Position numbers and translations under genes: made by a program. 43,486 bases of DNA, taken from positions 1 through 43,486 of the forward strand of contig AZLU01000154.1 in the NCBI GenBank assembly GCA_002224055.1. Reading direction: 5' to 3'. Position 1 is the first letter of the stretch; each line of letters begins with the position of its first letter. Under the pieces are notes generated by a model. The model worked only from the letters and a program-made list of their open reading frames with translations. It had not been told where the DNA came from and searched no databases. This DNA is from Pezizomycotina sp. ARF18 (taxonomy: Eukaryota > Ascomycota). Of this stretch, positions 32,431 to 42,566 are shown piece after piece.

Positions 32431-35329
32431 CTATTTCTTCGACGCTTTGACTTTCGCAGCCGTGAGTTCTTTGTCGGCATCGGCAAACTTCCTTTCCGCC
32501 CATTGCGCCCTATTCCTCCAGGTGTTCATCTCAACTTCCTTCTCGCGCAGCTTGCGTACCAGAGTCTCCACAGATTGATTTTTGAGATTTAGTTGGCGCT
32601 TTATAGTCTCGCATTCGGTGGTAGTCTCAGTTACAACTTTTCGAAGCTTCCTGATCTCTTCATAAAGAGCGGAATTATTCCATTTTCCTGTAGGTATTTC
32701 CGCGCCTAGGTTAGATGCGGAGCCGACTTTGAGCGCTTCATCGTCTCCAAAAGTCACTTCGGTTTTGGCAAGATTTGTCCTGTTTCGCTGGCGGGAGATG
32801 CTGCGATGGTGTTCAGCGACCGGTTGGAGAGCAGCACCAAGCTTTGATGAGCCTCCATTGAGAACGGTTTCCAATTTGGCCTTCTGTGGATCCAAAGCCT
32901 GTCCTCCATTTGCCTCCTCCAATTGGATTGGGTGAAGAATGCAAAATATGTTGTCGCTTTGCACCCTTCTTTTCCTTCCCATTATCCTTATTGTCAACGT
33001 TGGGGGCAACAATCTGATCAGTCGCTTCGCTGCTGATGAGGGTGTTTGGCTCGTCTTCCCTGGAGAGATTTGTTGAACCGTAATCCTCGGTCTTTGCTTT
33101 ATCTATTTCATCTCGCATTTCGGAAAAGTTATAACTCGCACTTTCAGCCAACGGCGAAGGGATATCCAAAACAGATCCAGCTTGTTTAAGAACCGAGTCG
33201 ATATCAGGAGACTTCGTTCCATCAACGCCGGGATACTTAAAGCCTCTGCCAGATCCCATGTCGAAAGCTTGGGAATTGGGCTCTGCAAGTTGTGACTTTG
33301 ATTTTCCTTTGATAGTTCCTCCCTCAGTCATATCCTCTCGAAGCTGAGTGGCCTCAAAACTCATAGTCGTTCGGCTTCCCTCATAGCCGGTTCGATTTCT
33401 GGCGTGCCAGAAGGCCTCAAGGAATCTCAGATGGGAGACAATAGAGCTCTACTCTTTTATCAACATCTGCGCAACTTTGACGGCACGCTTTGATCGAGTG
33501 AGAGAGGACTGAACCTGCGTCGCCGACTCCTCAGCGCTCATCTGGCTTATAGGTTTTTGCTTCTGTTTTTGTGGGTATTGCGATTCCGGAAGCACAAGCA
33601 GGCTTCCTCTTTCCGTGAACGCTTGAAAGTCGATCTCCTCCCCAAGATCCCCAAGCAAAAGGGGGCCGAAGACAATAGCAAGCGCTTCCTCACTCATGAG
33701 TTGAGAGCCGAATTTGTTATTAATATTCGTAGAGGTGTTCGCTCGTGTTGATTGCCCGATGGCATACAGGACTCCGATGATTGCGCTCACCAAGGACAAT
33801 CTATGGTAAGTTAAAGTTGAGAGCGCAAGGGCGACCATGCGTGGCATCAGCTCATGGTTTGCTTCCTCCGACATTTCATTGCTGTAGAACAGATATTCCG
33901 AAACATCGTGCAAGGCCTTGAATACCGTTGGTGACCCTAAAATCCCGCCTGGCAGTGCGCGGAGCATGCGTTTCAATAGGCTTGCAATATCATTAATTTC
34001 GTACGCGAGATTCCGAGGGAAATTAGGGACCCATTTGGTCTTTAAAATCGTAGAGCTTTCCTGCTCGCCATTCCCCAGGTGTTTTGTGAAGTGCTCGTAA
34101 AGGCTGGTAACCATGGTGCTGGCTCAGGGACTCTGAAAATACCAGGTGCATTCAAACCTAGGAGAAAAAAAAAAAAAAATAGAATATTGTTGTTAGTCAC
34201 AAAGGTGTGCTGCTCTCGGGTCATATTTCAAAGTTATTGCAAACGGGATTCTACTCACCATGTTTGAAGATATATGTGAGTGCAATATGAATTCCTGACG
34301 GTAATTCTATAGGTCCTGGAACGATAGAATCCGGCAAGACAATAAAGTCAGATCCTCCATAGAGCCTCAACACTTCGTGCAGGTGTTTCCCTTTCAGGGG
34401 ATCGTCCTCTGGATCTTCTGTGTCGTCAGTTGGCTTCGCCGAGGACGCTTCGCTATTTGGCGAGCGGTGTTTCCAGCTGAACCATGACATAATGGACCTT
34501 GAGGTCTCACCAGGCCGTTGAGAATGTAAAGCCGAAGCTGAGCTCTTAAGTCCGTCCGGATAAGTGTCGATGCTACAGTTTCCTGTTCTTCGACCGCTTT
34601 CTCGTATTTGGAGGGAAAGGCTCCATGCCGCGTTTCTTAGCAAGAAAATCATACTGCCTAACAAAATGAGAAGGTTCACGCGGTTCCGAAAGTCGCCTTG
34701 ATTCAGCAGATTCCGCAAATAGAAGATTGGTCACTTGGGACAAGTCGAGGCTTGCATTACGGAAGTTCTCCTGGAGCGATTGATGGAATGAACCCTCCGG
34801 ATCCTGAGATCATCAGCGCCATCGAAACTGAGTCCAGAAATAGAGACTCGACGACTACGCAAAGACGATGCTCCGGTATTAGAGGAGCTTCTCCTATGAC
34901 CAGCCGCGAGAAGATTGCGGCGATAACTTGGTCCGACTGTCTCATCGTCCTGGCTGATCCGTTGCTGGCACCATCCGACGACTTACGATCGGTGCTATTG
35001 GTCGATATGAGTTCCAAAGGTCCCGAGATACGTAGAGTTTCTCGCGTCTCCTTGCGTTTCAAGGTTGCTAATGATTTTCTAATAGCAGAACGCACCGATC
35101 TGTGAGTCCCTCCCGGACTACTGATCTCATTGAAATCAATCTCATGCGCTCCTTTAATTGGTTGTTTCTTCTTTGTGGAACGTATTGAGCTATAATTTTT
35201 TATCTTCTCCATCAGCGCCACAGAGACGGTCGGAGCACGGTCATCTCTTTCATTGGTTAGAGGAGAAAAAGGCGTGGCAGGTTCGGTATGGGATCGAACA
35301 AGGTCCTCAGTTTCCTGAGTACCCGCCAT
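32431..35329 (-). CDS. Rho GTPase-activating protein with C-terminal coiled coil
   Basis: RhoGAP domains switch off Rho/Cdc42-type GTPases, usually in polarity and cell wall control. The N-terminus (MAGTQETEDLVRSHTEPATP to about 34700) is Ser/Thr/Arg-rich and disordered. The GAP domain reads KGKHLHEVLRLYGGSDFIVL, PSGIHIALTYIFKHG, then after an intron LNAPGIFRVPEP (holding the catalytic Arg finger in GIFR), MVTSLYEHFTKHL, VPNFPRNLAYEINDIASLLK, RMLRALPGGIL, LSLVSAIIGVLYAIGQST, MSEEALAIVFGPLLLGDL. C-terminal to it is a disordered region (MSFEATQLREDMTEGGTIKG and on) and a coiled coil with heptads (EEIRKLRKVVTETTTECETI, LVRKLREKEVEMNTWRN) ending AAKVKASKK at 32431. Frame changes occur near 34115, 33400 and 32900, so the coiled-coil part is joined by inference. 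Which GTPase it acts on cannot be told. Confidence 0.85.
34158..34258 (-). other. Intron in RhoGAP gene with branch site and T tract
   Basis: GTGAGT donor after FKHG plus one base, TGACTAAC branch-like sequence, a 14-nt T run and CTCCTAG acceptor restore FKHG-LNAPGIFR. 101 nt. Confidence 0.85.
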
Positions 35330-36668
35330 ACCGACGAGCCGATGATCGCGACAAAGGTACGATGAGAGTAGAAAAGAACTGAATAATGAGACGAAACAAG
35401 AAAGAAACGTCTGTAAAATCCCGTGAGAGCAAGCGAATTGTGCTTCAAACGAGTATGTGTTTATATGTTTTCTCGATTCTGCAGGGGACTTTTTTTTTTG
35501 TTAGTTGAGATTATGAGAAATACAGTGATGAGAGGTGTTTGCAATAGAACTTACTGTTTAATTTCTGGGAGGAAGAAAAGGAGATGGAAAGAAAAGTAAA
35601 AAGAAACTCGCCTCCTGCTTTTTGTGGATTCTCCTGATGTTTGTGTGGGAGACGCGACTGCTAAAACGGTTTGAGTGGTTTGAGGAAGGCTTTTTATTAT
35701 TATTTAATTTCCTTTCTCACGCTCTTGTTTTCTCGAATAGCATTCGCCGGATGCTCCTGTTCTCGTCATTGATTTCGTCCGAGTATCATAAAAGGGTGCT
35801 GTCTCGTTGTACACTACCATGTTTGACGAGTTTGTCGAAATAGGTCGTAAGCGGCGTGTATGCGTCATCTGTGGAGCAAATGGTGCTTCAATGGTACACA
35901 AGGAATAAAGAAATGATCGATAAAGAGACAGAAGAGAAGGAACGAAGCTTAAAAGCTATATATATGAATACTGAATGTTAAGAAGAGGAGGAAACAGTAT
36001 GAGTTATATCACCATTTGTGCGTTTTTATTTTGAGTCTAGGAAAGGGGGATTGGATAATAGTACTGAATATATGTATATTTAACTACTCAAATAAACAAG
36101 AGTGTTCTTTCGTAGAAGAAAGGGGGGGGGGGGTATATATTCTTGTTTGTCGACCACTGCTGAAAAAGTATTTGAATTAAAAAAAAAGAGACAAAGGAAA
36201 GGGAAGGAATAAATAATTATATACTGAGTAAAATCTTATCTTGATCAAGTTCTGGCGAGAGACATAGGGTCGACGATTCTAGAAATGAAAAAGAAGTAAT
36301 TTCTTGGATAAGGAGAGGTAAAATAGACGTAACATCAGGAAAGTACAAAAATACTCATATAATTCTAGGGAGCATTAGGATGATGTATGCAGACTGGTGT
36401 GCAAGTTAATATGAAGAGAAAGGAGAAGTGTGTAAGAATGCTTCGATACTTCATAAAATCATAAAAACGCCGTGCTTAAAACTAGTCCGCCGAAGTGAAG
36501 GAAACGATATATATGAAGGTATTACTGTATCCGATAGGAAAAACGAGGCTTCGAGCCTAGGAACAGTCTTTGGCTGGGTGAAATGATAGTCTCCATGGCC
36601 ATTGACTAGAGTGTATTCCGTTACCAGGCTTGATGGAAGAAAAGAAAAAAAAAAACTCTCATCTGCAG
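35330..36668. other. Intergenic region between RhoGAP and SNF4 genes
   Basis: About 1.3 kb holding the RhoGAP promoter and the SNF4 3' region. No gene recognised. A G-run of about 11-12 nt at 36122-36133 precedes TATATA. AG-rich on the plus strand in places. Confidence 0.5.
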
Positions 36669-38396
36669 TCACTCTTTGCTTCGGAGATTCGCAAATGCCA
36701 GTTTGCGGTGTGCAAGATGATATCCTGCAGCTGACGGACGTGCCACGAAATGGCAAGAGATAGTTCTGCATCTGCATCTTTGCTCAGACCTCCTCGTGCC
36801 CTCCAGGAGTATATAGCGGAGGATATCGCTCAGTGTAACGATGCCTTTTAGCCGCTTCTTTTCGTCCACCACGATAAGTCGATGCACCCTCGATATCCGC
36901 ACGGTATCAAATATAGTGTCCAGTCTATCTTGGTCCGTGCACGTGTGGATGCCGGGAAAATCCTGAGGGTCGAGCAACGAAACGTGAAAAAAAAAAAAAG
37001 TAAAATAATAATCAGCACACACCGTACTTTTATCGAGAAAAAGATGTGAGACCAAATGATATTGTGTCAAATAAGCACAAAAAATAAGCCATAGGGAAGA
37101 ATCGGTTCTCCTTAAATCTTACATCAGGTCGTTTTAAAAGGGCCTCTCCAACGCTTAGTTGTAGCTCATCATATATGCCACCTTTAATCAGGAGCAAAAT
37201 ATCAACGGATTCATAGACATTGAGAACAACTCCTGAAAAAAAAAAAAAAAAGTTAGTCATTGTAATCATATTTTTCCGAATCGTTTCCGTATACCAACCT
37301 TCATTATTAACGATAGGAACGCTCGCGATGTCCCTTTTCACGAGCATGTGGATTACGTCAATCACCGGAGTCTCCATTGTCGCTGTCACGAGATTCTGGT
37401 AGCAACCGATCCTAAGGTCCCGCAAAGGCTTTCGTAGCATGTTCGTCTCTTTTACGTTCACAGCAACGAATTTTAAAATCCGGTACTGCGTTAGTACGCT
37501 GAGCACCATTTCTTGCTTCGTTTCGTCGTCTACATCGATCAGAGGTATTCTACGCGCTCTACTGCGGACCATCGCGCGGCAGGCTTCGTATAGCGGCCTC
37601 ATCGGGTGTATAGAGAGCGTCTCCAGTGGGCTAACTCCGATTGCCTTTTCGACATCTAATTCATGTTATTAAGAGATAAATCAGTATAAAGCTAACACAA
37701 GGGAAGTCAAGATTGTAAGCCCGCTCTAAAACGTATCAAGCTGGCAAAAGTTAAATCATACCACGAAGGCTGTCCAGACGGAACTGGTCAATCTGGTTCA
37801 TTTCTTCGGGAAACTGGAAGTAATACTGGATGACGTTGATGAAATCGGTAGTCGTGAGTAATCCAGCGAATTTGGAAGTTTTCGAATCCCATAGAGGGGC
37901 CGAAACGATTCCTGAAAAATAACCCACTCCGGAGTACCGTCAGCATACAAATCCAAACTGTCAAAGATACCGAGAGGCGACCTCCGCTTTATATCCTAAG
38001 TTTACGAACCATTCTGAACAAGTATGTTTAGACTTTTCTTAACCAGTAGCGTCGTATCCAAGATTCTGGATAAGAGGTTTTCGGTGAAAGCATGTCAGCA
38101 GAGCGCCCTGCCGTATAAAATCATATGGAAACGGGCGCAACAAAGAAAAAAAGAAAAAAAAGGGTGAAAAGGGCCATTTACTAACATTAATCTGAAGGAG
38201 ACTGGCAGGACATCGTAGCTGGTTCTCACTTTGAGGAAGTTTCGGATCGCTTTCAAGCCTCTGGCCTGGTCGTCGCTGACAGGGTCCCGTTTTAACGGAA
38301 AGGTCTGTTCCTGTGGCGGTGGTGTGGGGCGGGACGGGCGGAGGAAAGAAGAAGGCGTCGCGGGAAGAGGGGTCGTTGAGCTGGAGTACCGGACAT
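36669..38396 (-). CDS. SNF4: AMP-activated protein kinase gamma subunit, Snf4
   Basis: The energy-sensing regulatory subunit of the SNF1/AMPK kinase, with four CBS motifs. Seen: [20 protein letters not shown] then PVSFRLM (N-terminal helix), [51 protein letters not shown] (CBS1), [57 protein letters not shown] (CBS2), [40 protein letters not shown] (CBS3), [20 protein letters not shown] and [49 protein letters not shown] (CBS4). Introns are numerous, at 37233-37298 and 36963-37122 for example. The start ([12 protein letters not shown] at 38396) is uncertain because the N-terminal frame breaks near 38300. The last residues differ by frame; the stop at 36669 is the likely one. Confidence 0.92.
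36963..37122 (-). other. SNF4: Intron in SNF4 with poly(T) tract
   Basis: GTAAGA donor after LLKRPD and CCTCAG acceptor before GATTTTCCCGG join KRPD to DFPGIHT. A T13 run lies about 25 nt from the acceptor. 160 nt. Confidence 0.75.
37233..37298 (-). other. SNF4: Short SNF4 intron: branch site directly followed by T16 and CAG
   Basis: GTTGGT donor after VNNE plus one base, an ATGACTAAC branch-like sequence, 16 T and CAG join IVNNE to [11 protein letters not shown]. 66 nt. Confidence 0.85.
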
Positions 38397-39492
38397 TTTG
38401 GCCAGCGAGCGGGTATCGCGTATCGATTTACTCTCGGCGGTAAGACTTTGGAAGAAAAAGGGGGAAGAAGCCTGCTCTAGGGAGAAGGCGAAAATTGTAG
38501 CTGATTGATGCTGACGATGACGACGGTGTGGGATAATGTCTCTTTTTTTTTTTGGCTTATTGTCTGTGTGGTATGTGTGTGTGATAATGATGAGGCTTAT
38601 CGATTGTTAACCTTTCTGTGCTCCACTTCCTTGCAGGGACGACGTTGCGAGGACGAGGAATGGGGGCGGGAAAAAAAAATGTGGTCTGAATCTAAATTTA
38701 CGACAAAAAGATAGACGAAACAGCACGCGAATCGTAGTCAAAGAGCAAGATATTTAGTATAAGTGGTATACCCATAACGGTGTATATGTACTTAAGTATG
38801 TACATATAAAGTAAGTGTCTGATAGGAGGATAGCAGTTGAGATTTAACTAGAGAAGATTACGAAGTGAGCTTGGGGTTGCTTCATTCGTTGTTTGGAATT
38901 GTTACCCTTGATCGAAGTTGTCGTTTTTCTGCTATACTTGAGTATCTACTATTATTTAAGTAATTCGATTCGCTGAACAAGGGAGGGAAAATATTTACTC
39001 TTTTACCTGTTGGTTGGATACGTTCGAAATACGATATATAATTGCGTGAGATTTGACATTCTCTGCTTGAGAAAATTGATGATATCAACTGTTAAACCTG
39101 AGTTGATTGCGAATCCGTGAGATTCCAGTGTAAAAAAAGCGGGATAGATGTCCCTTCACCTATAGATTTCACATGCTCTTATCATCTTACAGGTTGTATA
39201 TTCAACTCGCTTCACTTTAAACGCTGATATAAACTAAATAACCATTCATGTCGCCTTTCTTTATTTCTTTTATTTAAATGTTTGCCTAATCAATTTTGCA
39301 GAGTACTAACTACTACCTCCCATTCAGTTGAAAAATTTATCCCTTTCATTTCCCTTTTTTTTTTTTTTTTTTTTTTCCCGAAGCATTCGTTTGGAGTATC
39401 CATTCTCCAAGCACATCTCAACACCAAGATTTGAAGCTCAAGGATTTCCTTTGTGCGAGCATATGCAATTTTACAATACTACAATTTCGCCC
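38397..39492. other. Intergenic region, SNF4 promoter and vWA gene 3' side
   Basis: About 1.1 kb without a recognised gene. A T10 tract lies near 38541 (about 145 bp upstream of the SNF4 start) and a T21 at about 39357-39377. A near-palindrome (TATGTAC...GTACATA, about 38785-38806) is present. Confidence 0.45.
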
Positions 39493-41903
39493 TTATAAAT
39501 GCTTAATACGGTCTTCCCGGGGATGGCCACCTTGCTGCGGCGGGTAACCTCCCTGTCCTTGTGGCGGATAGCCTTGCTGTGGCGGGTAACCTCCTGGCCG
39601 CCTTGAGGTGGGTAACCTCCAGGGCCGCCTTGGGGCGGGTAGGCTCCCGGACCGCCCTGGGGAGGGTATCCTCCTTGCTGCGGTGGGTATCTCCGGGGCC
39701 GCCTTGTGGCGGATAACCTTGCTGTGGCGGGTAACCTCCTGGGCCGCCTTGAGGTGGGTAACCTCCAGGGCCGCCTTGGGGCGGGTAACCCTGGGGTTGA
39801 CCGTACTGCTGCGGTTGCTGCTGAGGCCGCTTGTCGTCCTTCGAATCGTACTGTAACGAGAGGTCAGATGTGAAACTGACATTATAGAAGAGAATAGAAT
39901 GTTCGGGAGGGTGAACACTTACAGACGGATCGATGGCACCAAGGAGGAGTTTTGCCAACTAGAATTGAATAAAGAAGATTGCGAACAAAAAAAGCAGATT
40001 AGATCAGCCATGTTAAATATTAACGAGGGAATGGCTTCCAAGGACAATTTACGCACCCAAAGTTCGGGAGTTAGGTTTACTGGCGGTTGCTTCCTAGACA
40101 TTTCGTCCGCCTCGACCTCGTAGTCTATATTAGGGTTTTGATGTCAACTATACGCTCTTATAGCAATATCGGAAGGGTACGGTTTTGGCAAGCAACTTAC
40201 TGGAAGTGCAATCAATCAAATGTCCGACTGTAGGGTCTTCGTCCAGTTTGCTTAGGAATTCTCGAGCCTTGAGATCGTTTCCGACCTGCGCAAATTGGAA
40301 CGAGCAACCTCCTCTATACACTCCACTCCTGTCCAATTCGTCCCTGGTCTCTTTGATGGCTTGCTCAACGGTGTGTGGAGGTTCTCCTGCCGGTTGGCCA
40401 TCGGTGATAGTGATAACCAAGACTGGCTTTGCAGCTGGCGAGCACGCGCAGGCGCTAGAACCATCGGCTCCAATACCTTAGCCTTCAGAGACGTTCCATT
40501 GGTGTGAGGCCCTTGAAGCTGATCTGGTCAACGATCTGGTGCACTGCTGCTCAGTCTTGATATGATTTTGCATGAAATCCGAGTTCATGAAACGGATACT
40601 GATGCCATCCTGGTCGAACAGGGATGCTGCGAAGGCGACTCTCGAAAGAATGACCTTCAAATCCTTGATACGTTCGCCATTTTCCTCGAATGCCATGGAA
40701 CCACTGTCGTCTAAGCACACACCAAAGGAAGAAAACATTAGTAGCTGAAGCGACGAATGTATCATGCCATACCAACGTAGATTATGATATCGAACAAAGA
40801 CAGTTTAACAAGATCCATGCCGATCTCACGGGGAACACGCCAGTTACTGCACAAGTATCTACTTGAGTCTAGCCGGAGTTAGTTTCAAAGAAGAATAAAG
40901 GAAGAACTCTAGTGGTGCTCTTACTGTAAGACCCCTTGCAATTGATCAAGCTTCGGGCCCATCCAGCTTTAAGGACACCATAAGTTAGCTGAAGAATTAG
41001 ATTTTGCAAGGAGACATTTTAGGCCTTACTTCGGGTCAAGGTTGTTCTCCCTGACAGCTATAACGAGTGTTAGCTTGCGTAGCTCCTTCACCACTTTACT
41101 GAAAACACATGGAAAGTACTTACTCTGGTTGAGAATCTGTATATATTGCTGGTGTGGAATCTGAAAACAACGGTGAAACATAAGGTTAGTATTGTGCGCG
41201 GGAAACATGAAATAGAAGAGGAAATAAGTAGATAAGCAGAATAGTCCGTTAAGAGGAAACACGAAGCGAAATAGAAATCAATCAGACAAGCAGAAACGTA
41301 ATGACCGAGAATTTTTGAAGAATCTGAAAATAAACATAAGGTATTTCATTTCTCAATTCAAAAAGACGTAGAACAGGACAACAATCCAACAACACGAGTA
41401 AGAAGAAGCATGTGAATCGAAGATTTGAAATTGGTAGCCGAAGGAAGTTAAAGCTGAAGTTCCAACTGACAGGAGCAAGGCTAGAATTGTAGGATTGAGG
41501 TTGCATAGGAGGTGGTGATTGTGGGTAATATGATGACTGATTGTATTGTTGCTGCATCGATCCGGGTGCGAGTAATACGGCTGTTGCGGTAGCGGTGGGG
41601 CTCCATACATGCCCTGATACTGGCTGGGCGGCGGAGGACTCTGAGGTGTGCTTGGTTGCCAGCCCCCGTACGCTGTTTGCTGTTGCCCATACATCGGGCT
41701 GCTGCCCATACATTTGTTGTTGCTGATGGGAACGAACGAACGAACGTGGGCGATATCAGCCCTGCCTAGGAACGGATAAAGGACAAAGGAAGGAAGAGGG
41801 CAGGAAATATTTGCATCGTGATACTGGGATCGCACCAAACGATAGTTATAACAAGCCAAAATGTATTCTTTCTTATTTTCCCTTGAAATATAAATATATA
41901 AAC

Positions 41904-41937
<34 letters not shown>

Positions 41938-42566
41938 TTGAAATAAAAGCAGCGACCGGAAACAAGCCATTTGAGAGAGAAGAGAAGAACTTATTTGAAT
42001 AAAGCACCAAATATACGAGAAAAGAAATTTCGGACAGAAATAAGTATATATTTAATGACCTACCGGAGGAGCCTGCTGCAGCATTGGTGGCTGCCCAGGC
42101 ATCTGACCCTGCGGCGGCTGCCCAGGTTTAGGAGCACCGCAGCTCCGGGATACGCCTGTACTGCTGCACTTGCTATATTCGGAGGAGGAAAGAATTCATA
42201 AGTCACAATGCGAAACTTTGAGGCAAGCATCCCAAAATCACGAATATAGTGAGGTTCGCTAGAAAAAAATACATACATATGGCGGCTGCTGCTGGCCTGG
42301 CGGTCCTCCTGCGGGGGTAGCCTCCGGGAGCACCTCCTTGTGGCGGGTAACCTGGGGCACCTCCTGGGGCGGACCATAGTAGCCGGAATTTGGGCTGCGG
42401 CGATTTTCGAAGCCAACTGTTTGGGTTCGTGGTTAGTCAGTGCGACGGTGGCTTGAGATCAAAGGTAGGATAGGGAAAAAAAAGAAGAAACGAGAAAGAG
42501 GTGGCAGGGGAAGTAGAGATATATAGACATAGTGTAACTAGATTTGAAAGATGTACGTACGCCCAT
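39493..42566 (-). CDS. von Willebrand factor A domain protein with Gly-Tyr-Pro-Pro-Gln-rich ends
   Basis: A single vWA domain between two low-complexity regions; function unknown. The start at 42566 gives Met-Gly, then an intron (42417-42560), then exons rich in Pro/Gly/Gln/Tyr (ENRRSPNSGYYGPPQ, GGPPGQQQPPY, STPQSPPPPSQYQGMYGAPP). The vWA core shows the MIDAS FGVCLDDSGSMAFEENGERI (Asp-x-Ser-x-Ser), KDLKVILSRVAFAASLFDQD, GISIRFMNSDF, then VITITDGQPAGEPPHTVEQA (the second MIDAS Asp), CSFQFAQVGNDLKAREFLSK and LDEDPTVGHLIDCTSS. The C-terminus is LAKLLLGAIDPS, then a DSKDDKRPQQQPQQYGQPQ region and repeats of GYPPQGGPG, stop at 39493. An Asp lies at each of the two expected MIDAS positions, so metal binding is plausible. 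Frame changes occur in both low-complexity ends and near 40500. Confidence 0.8.
39530..39800 (-). repeat. Tandem GYPPQ(Q)GGPG-coding repeat
   Basis: About ten imperfect 24-30 bp units encode Gly-Tyr-Pro-Pro-Gln/Gly-Gly-Pro-Gly. Such YPPQ-rich tails resemble those of annexin/synexin-like and rhodopsin-type proteins, and tend to vary in copy number. At least two frame breaks lie inside. Confidence 0.85.
41909..41934 (-). repeat. A26 tract (T on coding strand) within a vWA-gene intron
   Basis: An uninterrupted run of about 26 A in non-coding sequence between two Pro/Gln-rich exons, so within an intron on the coding (minus) strand. It matches the T-run pattern seen in the other introns. Confidence 0.7.
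42417..42560 (-). other. First intron of the vWA gene
   Basis: GTACGTAC directly after ATGGGC (Met-Gly) and AAACAG before TTGGCTTCGAAAATC. 144 nt. The exon 2 frame that follows (GFENRRSPNSGYY) needs one extra base. Confidence 0.6.
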
